A stretch of 27,424 nucleotides of DNA, from contig JAEENW010000168.1 in assembly GCA_016283945.1 (NCBI GenBank), positions 1 through 27,424 on the forward strand. The letters are read 5' to 3'. The notes below the pieces were generated by a model. That model searched no databases. It had not been told where the DNA came from and was given only the letters and a program-made list of their open reading frames with translations. A program made the translations under genes and the position numbers. Positions within the stretch are counted from its first letter, which is position 1; each line of letters opens with the position of its first letter. Positions 1 through 7,001 of the stretch are shown one piece after another. The DNA is from Bacillota bacterium (GTDB lineage Bacteria > Bacillota > Clostridia > Peptostreptococcales > Anaerovoracaceae).

Positions 1-404
1 TTCGCGTTCTGGGGTGTGCCCGCGAGCTTCAGCATGAGCAGTATGTTGGAATAGCCCAGCTCGTACTGCAGGGTGAAGCCTATCATGTCCATCTCCGAGA
101 GCGGGGTCTTGGTCTCAATGGTGAAGAGGGGTATGCCCTCCTTCTCCATCTCGGCTATCATGTCCTCAGCGGGCGTGAAGGCCCTCTCGCAGTATGTATG
201 GTCGGTATGGTTAAGTATGTTGTAGAGTATCTGCATACCCATGTAGGACATGCCGATCTCGTAGGTGTCGGAGAAGCAGAAGCAGAACCTGAGGATATCG
301 TCCCCGGGCTCTCTTATGACGCTGTAAGGCTCTCCGCCTATGTATCTGGCCGGCTTCTCGACTCTCGGGAGCACGAGGTCCAGCCTGCTCTGCACGCTGC
401 TCAT
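1..404 (-). CDS. B12-binding radical SAM protein, TIGR03960-like (N-terminal part only; gene runs off the window)
   Basis: I translated the reverse strand from the ATG at 404 and it stays open to position 1, giving the first 134 residues or so. The stretches KPARYIGGEPYS, FCFSDTYEIGMSYMGMQILY and IGFTLQYELGYSNIL resemble the N-terminus of the TIGR03960 family, which has a B12-binding-like domain ahead of a radical SAM domain. The radical SAM cysteines would lie beyond the window. In many Clostridia this gene sits with a TIGR03936/DUF2344 gene, RNase G, rplU, rpmA and obg. Here it starts only 7 bases after the obg stop codon, so it is probably co-transcribed with obg. The molecular role of the family is not settled. 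The family call is from remembered sequence similarity, not a search. Confidence 0.8.
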   Translation of the reverse strand, partial: MSSVQSRLDLVLPRVEKPARYIGGEPYSVIREPGDDILRFCFCFSDTYEIGMSYMGMQILYNILNHTDHTYCERAFTPAEDMIAEMEKEGIPLFTIETKTPLSEMDMIGFTLQYELGYSNILLMLKLAGTPQNA

Positions 405-411
405 GCCGGGA

Positions 412-1692
412 TCACCACTCCTCGATGTACTCGAACTCGTAGTCGAACACCTTGATGGTGTCGCCCTCCTCGAGTCCCATCTCTATCATCCTGTCGATGG
501 CGCCCTTGGACTCGATGTACTTGTAGAGGTACCTCAGCGAGCCCATGTCGTTGAAGTTGGTGGAGTCGAAGATCTTCCTGAGCTGCTTGCCGGTCACGAT
601 GAAGGACTCGCCGTCGTACTCGACGTTGACTTCCCTGTAGTCGGGATCCTCCTCGCCCATGTCCGGGGAGTAGACCGGAGCCGCGGGCTCCTCGGTCTCC
701 TTAAGCTCCTGGAGAGCCCTGTAGGCGGCTTCGAGCACCTCGCTGACGCCCTCGTGTATGGGAGCGCAGACGGTGTGGAACTCGTAGCCGAGCTCCTCGA
801 TGAACTTCCTGAAGGACTCTATCTGCTCGTCGCTGGCCATGTCGGTCTTGTTGGCGACCACGATCTGCGGCTTGGACGCGACTGCGGGGCTGTAGCTCTT
901 GAGCTCGGCGTTGATCTTGACGAAGTCCTCGGCCGGATCCCTGCCCTCGCTTCCGGACACGTCGACCACGTGGATCAGGACCTTGGTCCTCTCCACGTGC
1001 TTGAGGAAGTCGAGGCCGAGGCCCAGGCCCTCGGAAGCGCCCTCGATGAGCCCGGGGATGTCCGCGAGCACGAAGGAGCTGTCGAAGATGTAGACCACGC
1101 CGAGATTGGGCGTGAGTGTCGTGAAGTGATAGTTTGCGATCTTGGGATTGGCGCTCGTGGACACGGAAAGGAACGTGGACTTGCCCACGTTGGGATATCC
1201 TATGAGGCCGACGTCCGCTATGAGCTTGAGCTCGAGCTCGACGGTCCTCTCTCTGGAGGCGCCGCCGGCTTCGGCAAAGTTCGGGGCCTGACGCACGGAG
1301 TTCTTGTAGAAGACGTTGCCCCTGCCCCCGCGGCCGCCTCTCGCGGCGACTATGCTCTCGCGGTCCTCGACGAGGTCGGCGATGATCTCGCCGGTCTTGA
1401 CGTCCTTTATGGTGGTGCCGACGGGGACCTTGATGATCAGATCCTCCCCGTCCTTGCCGTACTGCTGCTTGCCGCGGCCGTCCTCGCCGTTCTGGGCCTC
1501 GTACTTTCTCTTGTACCTGAAGTCCATGAGGGTGCGCAGGTTCCTGTCGGCAGCGATTATGACGCTGCCTCCCCTGCCGCCGTTTCCTCCGTCGGGCCCG
1601 CCCTGCGGGACGAAGGGCTCTCTCCTGAAGGAGACCGCGCCGTTTCCGCCCTTGCCGGACCTTATGATGATCTGAGCCTTGTCTACGAACAT
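412..1692 (-). CDS. obg: Obg family GTPase (ribosome assembly)
   Basis: Obg is an essential cytoplasmic GTPase that binds the large ribosomal subunit late in assembly and is linked to stress and growth control. The 426-residue protein has the family layout. A glycine-rich Obg fold spans about residues 1-158 (GGNGGRGGSV, GGRGGRGNV). The GTPase domain follows with the P-loop GYPNVGKS, switch sequence FTTLTPNLG, DIPGLIEGAS and NKTD. An OCT domain fills the last 80 residues or so. The start at 1692 is supported by an AGGTGA ribosome-binding site 5-7 bases upstream. It follows rpmA, but an intrinsic terminator lies in the 64-bp gap, so expression probably depends on read-through. The next gene (TIGR03960-like) follows after 7 bases. 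Confidence 0.97.
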   Translation of the reverse strand: MFVDKAQIIIRSGKGGNGAVSFRREPFVPQGGPDGGNGGRGGSVIIAADRNLRTLMDFRYKRKYEAQNGEDGRGKQQYGKDGEDLIIKVPVGTTIKDVKTGEIIADLVEDRESIVAARGGRGGRGNVFYKNSVRQAPNFAEAGGASRERTVELELKLIADVGLIGYPNVGKSTFLSVSTSANPKIANYHFTTLTPNLGVVYIFDSSFVLADIPGLIEGASEGLGLGLDFLKHVERTKVLIHVVDVSGSEGRDPAEDFVKINAELKSYSPAVASKPQIVVANKTDMASDEQIESFRKFIEELGYEFHTVCAPIHEGVSEVLEAAYRALQELKETEEPAAPVYSPDMGEEDPDYREVNVEYDGESFIVTGKQLRKIFDSTNFNDMGSLRYLYKYIESKGAIDRMIEMGLEEGDTIKVFDYEFEYIEEW

Positions 1693-1710
1693 GTGATCAC
1701 CTGCAATCGA

Positions 1711-1744
1711 ATTAAAAAGACCCCCCTATGCCCGGCATAGGGGG
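1711..1744 (-). terminator. Intrinsic terminator/attenuator between rpmA and obg
   Basis: On the minus strand, CCCCCTATGCC faces GGCATAGGGGG around a very short loop (arms within 1722-1744). It is followed directly by TCTTTTTAAT, which is the U-tract. This is the strongest terminator in the window. It lies inside an otherwise conserved ribosomal-protein/obg operon, so it probably lowers Obg mRNA relative to L21 and L27 rather than ending transcription fully. I see no promoter between it and obg. Confidence 0.9.
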
Positions 1745-1756
1745 ATCGCTGAAAAC

Positions 1757-2017
1757 TTAAGCTTCCTGTGAGTAGACGCTGACCTGCTTGCGGGTCTTGT
1801 CCTTTCTTTCGAACTTGACGATTCCGTCCTGCATTGCGAAGAGAGTGTCGTCTCCGCCGATCCCCACGTTGTTGCCCGGGTGGATAGCGGTGCCTCTCTG
1901 GCGGACCAGGATGGTACCGGCATGTACGAACTGACCGTCCGCTCTCTTGACTCCGAGTCTCTTGGATTCGCTCTCGCGTCCGTTTTTGGAGCTTCCTACA
2001 CCTTTCTTACTTGCCAT
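1757..2017 (-). CDS. rpmA: 50S ribosomal protein L27 (no N-terminal extension)
   Basis: L27 reaches toward the peptidyl-transferase centre of the 50S subunit. The 86-residue protein contains the family core KKGVGSSKNGRESESKRLG, RADGQFVHAGTILVRQRGT and HPGNNVGIGGDDTLFA. The ATG at 2017 has a clear GGAGGTGA ribosome-binding site at 7-8 bases, which fixes the N-terminus as MASKKG. Most Firmicutes L27 proteins begin with a short LxxxFF-type peptide removed by the Prp protease; that peptide is absent here, and no prp gene lies in the 18-bp gap after rplU. It is co-transcribed with rplU and followed by the strong terminator at 1711-1744. Confidence 0.98.
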   Translation of the reverse strand: MASKKGVGSSKNGRESESKRLGVKRADGQFVHAGTILVRQRGTAIHPGNNVGIGGDDTLFAMQDGIVKFERKDKTRKQVSVYSQEA

Positions 2018-2035
2018 TTGCCTTCACCTCCGGTC

Positions 2036-2506
2036 TTACTTGGTAGCAGCTTCGATGGCTGCGATCATCTCGGCATTGGTGCTCTTGGGATCGAGCTCGA
2101 TGCCGTTCTTCTCGGCGTATTCGATGAGCTCAGCCTTCTTCATGCTCTTGAGGCTGGGCTTGCCGGCTTCCTTCTTCTCCTCTGCGGGAGCGGCTCCGTC
2201 GAGAGCGATGCCCTTGACGCAGAGCTTAGTGAAGGGCTGACGGTGTCCCTGCTTGGACTGGGAATCCTTCTTGGCCCTGTACTTGTAGACGACTACCTTC
2301 TTGCCCTTGCCCTGCTCGAGGACCTCAGCCTGAACGCAGGCGCCCTCTACGTAGGGGCTGCCGACCTTGAGGCTGTCGGATCCAACCATGAGGACCTTGT
2401 CGAGGGCTACGGTGCTGCCCACTTCAGCGTCGATCTTCTCGACGCAGATGATGTCTCCCTCGGAGACTTTGTATTGCTTTCCGCCGGTCTGTACTATTGC
2501 ATACAT
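2036..2506 (-). CDS. rplU: 50S ribosomal protein L21 with C-terminal HeH/LEM-like domain
   Basis: L21 is a primary 23S rRNA-binding protein of the large subunit. Residues 1-100 are a normal L21 (MYAIVQTGGKQYKV at the start, VVVYKYRAKKDSQSKQGHRQ near the end). At 156 residues the protein is about 50 longer than usual. An Ala/Glu/Lys linker (about 101-117) leads to SLKSMKKAELIEYAEKNGIE and a second helix to residue 156. The pattern resembles the HeH/LEM or SAP-like helix-extension-helix fold that often binds nucleic acid. The extension is in frame with no stop or frameshift. A promoter at 2595-2624 and a structured leader precede the gene, which has a strong GAGGAGG-type ribosome-binding site. 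Confidence 0.97.
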   Translation of the reverse strand: MYAIVQTGGKQYKVSEGDIICVEKIDAEVGSTVALDKVLMVGSDSLKVGSPYVEGACVQAEVLEQGKGKKVVVYKYRAKKDSQSKQGHRQPFTKLCVKGIALDGAAPAEEKKEAGKPSLKSMKKAELIEYAEKNGIELDPKSTNAEMIAAIEAATK

Positions 2507-2590
2507 GATATTATTTTACCTCCTCTATCCGGTCTCGCCTTCGGGGGCGGCGTTTGCGCACTTAAAAACACCCACTCAGAGCGGCAACGC
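2507..2590 (-). promoter_or_regulatory. rplU 5' leader, candidate L21 autoregulatory leader
   Basis: About 84 bases separate the predicted transcription start from the rplU ATG. The leader holds GAGTGGGTGTTTTTAAGTG, a possible long-range GCGTT/AACGC pairing, the small hairpin CGCC-CCCGAA-GGCG, and the ribosome-binding site AGAGGAGG close to its end. Many Firmicutes carry a conserved L21 leader in this position, through which L21 is thought to control its own operon. The resemblance is from memory, and a covariance-model search would be needed to confirm it. Confidence 0.5.
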
Positions 2591-2594
2591 AGAT

Positions 2595-2624
2595 AATATA
2601 GCACAGCCCGGCGCCGTGTGTCAA
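2595..2624 (-). promoter_or_regulatory. rplU-rpmA-obg promoter
   Basis: The -35 box is a perfect TTGACA (2624-2619) and the -10 is TATATT (2600-2595), with an 18-base spacer and an extended -10 TGC. It lies just downstream of the recA stop codon, so the ribosomal-protein operon is transcribed separately from SOS-controlled recA. Confidence 0.8.
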
Positions 2625-2653
2625 TCAAAAGATTGCGTATATTTCAAGCTTTT

Positions 2654-3745
2654 TCAGGGCTCGATTATGACTCCGTCCTCGTCAGTCAGTATGTCGTCCT
2701 CGGCCTCCGCTTCGGCCTCGGCGTCGTGCCTGGGGATGAACTTGTCCTTGATCTGCTTTTCGAGGCGGTCCATGAGCTCGGGTCTCTCCTCGAGGTAGCT
2801 CTTGACGTTCTCCCTGCCCTGCCCGATGCGCTCTCCGCCGTAGGAGAACCAGGAGCCGGACTTCTCTATGATGCCCGCGTCGACGGCGCAGTCGAGGATG
2901 TCGCCGGCCTTGGAGATGCCCTTGCCGTACATGATGTCGAACTCGACGACCTTGAACGGGGGAGCGACCTTGTTCTTGGCGACCTTGACCTTGGTCCTGT
3001 TGCCGATGACGCTGTCTCCCTGCTTGATGGACTCGACCCTTCTGACGTCGAGCCTGACGGAGGCGTAGAACTTGAGCGCGCGGCCGCCGGTCGTGGTCTC
3101 GGGGTTGCCGAACATGATGCCGATCTTCTCTCTCAGCTGGTTGATGAAGATGATCATGGTGCCGGTCTTGTTGGCGACGCCGGTGATCTTCCTCAGGGCC
3201 TGGGACATGAGCCTGGCCTGGAGTCCGACGTGGGAGTCTCCCATGTCTCCCTCGATCTCCGACTTGGGGACGAGGGCGGCGACGGAGTCGATGACGACTA
3301 CGGAGATCGCTGCGCTGCGCACGAGCATCTCGCATATCTCGAGGGCGTCCTCTCCGGTGTCGGGCTGGGCGACTAGCAGCTCGTCGACCTTGACTCCGAG
3401 GTTCTTCGCGTAGACGGGGTCGAGGGCGTGCTCGGCGTCGATGAAGGCGCACTTGCCGCCCTGCTTCTGGGCCTCGGCCACCACGTGCAGGGCCAGGGTG
3501 GTCTTTCCGGAGGACTCGGGTCCGTATATCTCTATGATCCTGCCCTTCGGAAGCCCTCCGATGCCGCAGGCGAGGTCGAGGCTGATGGAGCCGGTCGATA
3601 TCGCCTCGACGTCGAGGCGGGCGTTGTCGTCTCCGAGGGTCATGACCGAGCCCTTTCCGAATTTCTTGTCTATCTGAAGAAGAGCCGCTTCGAGGGCCTT
3701 TTCCTTCTCGCTCTTGGGGTCCGCGTTTTTGTTCACTGTGGGCAT
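2654..3745 (-). CDS. recA: Recombinase RecA
   Basis: RecA is the DNA strand-exchange ATPase and the co-protease that triggers LexA self-cleavage. The 363-residue protein has the Walker A motif GPESSGKTT, the segments LDLACGIGGLPKGRI and AEHALDPVYAKNLGV, loop-region residues GNPETTTGG, and an acidic tail (DAEAEAEAEDD) typical of RecA. The ATG at 3745 has GGAGGA 7 bases upstream. Its own promoter carries a perfect Firmicutes LexA operator at 3765-3778, so it should be SOS-induced. It follows cinA with a 148-bp gap, the common cinA-recA order of Firmicutes. Confidence 0.99.
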   Translation of the reverse strand: MPTVNKNADPKSEKEKALEAALLQIDKKFGKGSVMTLGDDNARLDVEAISTGSISLDLACGIGGLPKGRIIEIYGPESSGKTTLALHVVAEAQKQGGKCAFIDAEHALDPVYAKNLGVKVDELLVAQPDTGEDALEICEMLVRSAAISVVVIDSVAALVPKSEIEGDMGDSHVGLQARLMSQALRKITGVANKTGTMIIFINQLREKIGIMFGNPETTTGGRALKFYASVRLDVRRVESIKQGDSVIGNRTKVKVAKNKVAPPFKVVEFDIMYGKGISKAGDILDCAVDAGIIEKSGSWFSYGGERIGQGRENVKSYLEERPELMDRLEKQIKDKFIPRHDAEAEAEAEDDILTDEDGVIIEP

Positions 3746-3764
3746 AGTAGTCCTCCGATCAAAA

Positions 3765-3778
3765 GAAACATATGTTCG
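3765..3778 (-). promoter_or_regulatory. LexA (SOS) operator of recA
   Basis: The minus strand reads CGAACATATGTTTC, which fits every position of the Gram-positive LexA/DinR consensus CGAACRNRYGTTYC. It overlaps the predicted transcription start (about 3777) of the recA promoter, where bound LexA would block initiation. Confidence 0.9.
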
Positions 3779-3783
3779 CGTCT

Positions 3784-3812
3784 ATGATATACCGTTTTGC
3801 CCCGCCGGTCAA
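3784..3812 (-). promoter_or_regulatory. recA promoter, LexA-proximal
   Basis: The -35 is TTGACC (3812-3807), the spacer is 17 bases and the -10 is TATCAT (3789-3784). The LexA box begins six bases downstream of the -10. Confidence 0.75.
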
Positions 3813-3830
3813 GGGTCTGCATGCGATATA

Positions 3831-3859
3831 TAAATACCATATATTGCCAGCGGAGTCAA
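3831..3859 (-). promoter_or_regulatory. Possible second, upstream recA promoter
   Basis: TTGACT (3859-3854) and TATTTA (3836-3831) are separated by 17 bases. The -10 is a weak match in an AT-rich stretch, so this is less certain than the LexA-controlled promoter. A transcript starting here would still cross the LexA box. Confidence 0.4.
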
Positions 3860-3893
3860 CGCAATATTTACAGATAATGTAAATCAACGGGAT

Positions 3894-5129
3894 CTAGAGC
3901 CTTCCCGTGAGAGCCTTATAGACCGTCCTCATCATCTCGACGGCGGCGTACTCGCGCACCCTCGCGCGGTTCGCGCGCTTGGTCATGAAGCGGAAGCTCC
4001 TCGTGATCCCCTGATAGCGCAGTCCAACGAAGAAGGTCCCGACGGGCTTGTCCTCTGTGCCGCCTCCGGGGCCGGCGAAGCCGGTCACGCTGACGCAGAC
4101 GTCGCTGCCGCTCGCCCTGTAGAGGCCGTCGGCCATCTCCATGGCGACCTCGTCGCTCTCAGCGCCGAAGCGCTCGAGAGTCTCTCTCTTGACGCCCAGC
4201 TCCTGCATCTTGGCGTCCCACGAGTAGGTCACGAGAGACCTGTCGAAGACGTCGGAGCTTCCGGGGATGTCGGTCACGGACTTGCCGAAGGCGCCGCCGG
4301 TGCAGCTCTCGGCAGCGGAGAGGCGCAGCCCCCTCTCTCTCATCATATCGAGCACGACGCAGCCGAGATCTTCGCCGTCCTCGCTGTAGATGTACTGCCC
4401 TATCCTCTCGCGGACCTTCGCGAGGGTCTCCTCTATCGCGGCGTCGGCCTCCTCTGCGGTCCTGCGCTTTGAGGCTATCCTTAGAGTCGTCTCGAAGGAC
4501 GAGGCGTAGGTCGCGAGCGTCGGGTCGGTCTGTGCGTCGATGATGTCCAGGAGCTCCATCTCGAGCTGTGACTCGCCTATTCCGAAGGTCCTGATGTTTT
4601 TGTATCTGAGCACGGAATCCTGCCTCGCGAGGAGCAGCGGCCTGAGCTCGTTCTCGAACATGGGCTGCATCTCCTTCGGGGGTCCGGGGAGCGAGGCTAT
4701 GATCCTGCCGTTCTTCTCTATCATGAAGCCGGGCGCGGTGCCGTTGGGGTTCTTCAGTATGGTGCAGTTGTTCTCTGGGAAATAAGCCTGCTTGAGGTTG
4801 TTCTTCGGCATGTCGCCGGGGAAGTGCTTCCTCAGCACCTCCAGCTGGTCCTCCCAGAGCACGTTCCTCTCGCCGAAGAACTCGGCGATGTTCTCCTTGG
4901 TAAGGTCGTCCTCGGTCGGCCCGAGGCCTCCGGTGGTGATGACCATGTCGCAGTCCTCGTAGGCGTAGGCCAGGAGCTCCTTGAGCCTGCCCGGATTGTC
5001 GCCGCAGGTCATGTGGTACATGACGTCTATCCCGAGGGCGTTGAGCTGCCTCGAGAGATAGACCGCGTTGGTGTTGGTGATGGAGCCGAAGAGTATCTCG
5101 GTCCCGACGGTCAGTATGGTGCACTTCAT
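3894..5129 (-). CDS. cinA: CinA-family competence/damage-inducible protein (nicotinamide-nucleotide amidase)
   Basis: CinA proteins join a molybdopterin-binding-like N-terminal domain (COG1058, NMN/ADP-ribose pyrophosphatase type) to a C-terminal PncC domain, which deamidates nicotinamide mononucleotide in the NAD salvage cycle. The 411-residue protein shows TTGGLGPTEDDLT (residues 65-77), LPGPPKEMQPMF and, in the C-terminal domain, AAESCTGG (272-279) with the following GSSDVFDRSLVTYS. The ATG at 5129 lies 34 bases after the pgsA stop; its ribosome-binding site (GAAAGG) is weak and distant. In several Firmicutes cinA is co-transcribed with recA, but here recA has its own promoter. Confidence 0.95.
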   Translation of the reverse strand: MKCTILTVGTEILFGSITNTNAVYLSRQLNALGIDVMYHMTCGDNPGRLKELLAYAYEDCDMVITTGGLGPTEDDLTKENIAEFFGERNVLWEDQLEVLRKHFPGDMPKNNLKQAYFPENNCTILKNPNGTAPGFMIEKNGRIIASLPGPPKEMQPMFENELRPLLLARQDSVLRYKNIRTFGIGESQLEMELLDIIDAQTDPTLATYASSFETTLRIASKRRTAEEADAAIEETLAKVRERIGQYIYSEDGEDLGCVVLDMMRERGLRLSAAESCTGGAFGKSVTDIPGSSDVFDRSLVTYSWDAKMQELGVKRETLERFGAESDEVAMEMADGLYRASGSDVCVSVTGFAGPGGGTEDKPVGTFFVGLRYQGITRSFRFMTKRANRARVREYAAVEMMRTVYKALTGRL

Positions 5130-5163
5130 GCTTATATGCCTTTCAGAAAGCTCGCGCGCTTCG

Positions 5164-5685
5164 TCACCTGTCGGCGAAAAGCTGCCTGTTGCCGTAGACG
5201 TACTCCGCTCCGGATACCGCCGTCATCACGAGCGATGCCCAGAGGAAGATCCTCGCAAGGGTGTGTATGACGCCCGGGGTGTCGAGTATGAGCAGCGGCA
5301 CGGCGATCATCTGCAGCACTGTCTTTATCTTTCCGCTCATCGCGGCGGCTATGACCTTGCCGCCTGCCGCGGCGACGGTCCTGACTCCGGAGACTATGAA
5401 CTCCCTCGCGAGTATCACGACAAGCATCCAGGCGGGCATCACGCCCTTCTCGATGAAGAGGCAGAAGGCCGAATAGACCAGCACCTTGTCCGCGAGAGGA
5501 TCCATGATCTTGCCGAAATCGGTGATCAGGTTGTACTTTCTCGCGATCTTCCCGTCGAGCATGTCGGTGAGGGAAGCCAGTATGAACACGGCGAAGGCCG
5601 CGATGTTCATGCCTCTGAGATAGAGGACGATGAACACGGGGACGGCGATGACTCTGAGCATCGTCAGCTTGTTGGGAAGGTTCAT
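5164..5685 (-). CDS. pgsA: CDP-diacylglycerol-glycerol-3-phosphate 3-phosphatidyltransferase
   Basis: PgsA makes phosphatidylglycerol phosphate, the committed step to phosphatidylglycerol and cardiolipin, in the cytoplasmic membrane. The 173-residue protein begins MNLPNKLTMLRVIAVPVFIV, the usual PgsA start. It has the complete CDP-alcohol phosphotransferase signature D-G-x2-A-R-x8-G-x3-D-x3-D in DGKIARKYN..DFGKIMDPLAD. Several hydrophobic segments fit a multi-pass membrane protein. Its ATG overlaps the rimO stop by 4 bases (ATGA), showing translational coupling. The rimO-pgsA-cinA-recA order is standard in Clostridia and Bacilli. Confidence 0.96.
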   Translation of the reverse strand: MNLPNKLTMLRVIAVPVFIVLYLRGMNIAAFAVFILASLTDMLDGKIARKYNLITDFGKIMDPLADKVLVYSAFCLFIEKGVMPAWMLVVILAREFIVSGVRTVAAAGGKVIAAAMSGKIKTVLQMIAVPLLILDTPGVIHTLARIFLWASLVMTAVSGAEYVYGNRQLFADR

Positions 5686-7001
5686 AGTACCGCCTTTCCA
5701 GAGAGGTCGTAGTCGAAGGCGTCGTCGATCAGAACGTCGGTGAATTCTCCGGGAGCGAGCTCTCTTTCAGATGTGAAGATGACTCCGTTATCGATCTCGG
5801 GGGCGTCCATGGCGCTCCTGCCGAGATAGCAGCCGGGCTCGGTCATCTCCTCGGTGAGGACTCTGAGCACGCGGCTTATGTATCTTTCGTTGTTCTCAAG
5901 GGATATGCCCTGCTGGAGCCGCATGATGCGGTCCCTGCGGCGCTCCTTGACGTCCTTTCTGACCTGTCCGGGCATCTTCGCGGCCGCGGTGCCGTCCTCC
6001 TTGCTGTAGGCGAACACTCCGAGCCTGTCAAAGCGGGTCTCGCGGACGAAGTCCATCAGCTCCTCGAACTCCTCCCTCGTCTCGCCGGGGAAGCCGGAGA
6101 TCAGAGTGGTGCGGATCACTATGCCGGGGATCTGTTTACGTAAATTACTTATGGTAGCCTTTATTGATCCCGTCGTGGAGCGGCGGTTCATGGCCTTGAG
6201 TATCCTGGAGTTGACGTGCTGTATGGGGATGTCGAGGTACTTGCATACCTTGGGCTCCTCTTTTATGACGTCGATGAGCTCCTGCGTGATCTCGTCCTCG
6301 TAGCAGTACATGAGGCGGACCCACTCGATGCCGTCTATGCGGCAGATATTCCGGATCAGTTCGGGGAGCATACCCTTCCAGTCGGCCTGAAGGTCCTGTC
6401 CGTATCCCGTCACGTCCTGGGCGATGACAACGATCTCCTTTACGCCGGACGCGGCGAGCTGCCTCGCCTCCTCCAGCACGGCTTCGGGCTTCCTGCTCCT
6501 GTAGCGCCCCCTTATGAACGGGATCGCGCAGAAGGTGCAGATGTTGTTGCAGCCCTCGGCGATCTTGAGCGAGGCGGTCCAGGGGCTCTCCGCCGATTCG
6601 TGGAGCCTGGTGCCCTCCTCGTCGTATACCTTCCCGGCCTCGCTGACCGCGGGCTCGAAGGAGCCGGCTCTGAGCAGAGCGGGGAGCTTAGCGTAGTCGT
6701 TGACTCCCACGAAGCCGTCGACCTCGGGCATCTCCTTCCTGAGCTCGGAGGAATATCTCTGCGCGAGGCAGCCGCTCATGATGAGCTTCTGCCCGGGCTT
6801 CTTGTCCGCGGCGTACTCGAGCACCGTGTTTATCGATTCGGCCTTCGCGTCGTTGATGAACGCGCAGGTGTTTACCATTATGACGTCAGCCTCGTCAGGG
6901 TCCTGGCAGAGCTCGAAGCCGTCCGCCCTGAGTATGCCGGCGGCATACTCGGAGTCGACGGTGTTCTTCTCGCAGCCGAGCGTCCTTATAAATACCTTCA
7001 T
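5682..7001 (-). CDS. rimO: Ribosomal protein S12 methylthiotransferase RimO
   Basis: RimO is a radical SAM enzyme that adds a methylthio group to a conserved aspartate of ribosomal protein S12. The 439-residue protein has the methylthiotransferase N-terminal domain with cysteines at 10, 46 and 78 (auxiliary cluster). The radical SAM motif CNNICTFC uses Cys151, Cys155 and Cys158, and a TRAM domain occupies roughly the last 65 residues. The related enzyme MiaB acts on tRNA; RimO is preferred because of the LGCEKNTVDSE start and the position between ftsK and pgsA. The start codon shares one base with the ftsK stop (TGATG). Confidence 0.95.
   Translation of the reverse strand: MKVFIRTLGCEKNTVDSEYAAGILRADGFELCQDPDEADVIMVNTCAFINDAKAESINTVLEYAADKKPGQKLIMSGCLAQRYSSELRKEMPEVDGFVGVNDYAKLPALLRAGSFEPAVSEAGKVYDEEGTRLHESAESPWTASLKIAEGCNNICTFCAIPFIRGRYRSRKPEAVLEEARQLAASGVKEIVVIAQDVTGYGQDLQADWKGMLPELIRNICRIDGIEWVRLMYCYEDEITQELIDVIKEEPKVCKYLDIPIQHVNSRILKAMNRRSTTGSIKATISNLRKQIPGIVIRTTLISGFPGETREEFEELMDFVRETRFDRLGVFAYSKEDGTAAAKMPGQVRKDVKERRRDRIMRLQQGISLENNERYISRVLRVLTEEMTEPGCYLGRSAMDAPEIDNGVIFTSERELAPGEFTDVLIDDAFDYDLSGKAVL

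Noticed and set aside
340..1740. Long plus-strand frames opposite obg, rplU, ftsK, polA and recG
   Set aside because: All mirror real minus-strand genes, show Val/Leu/Asp-rich low-complexity translations and no ribosome-binding sites.
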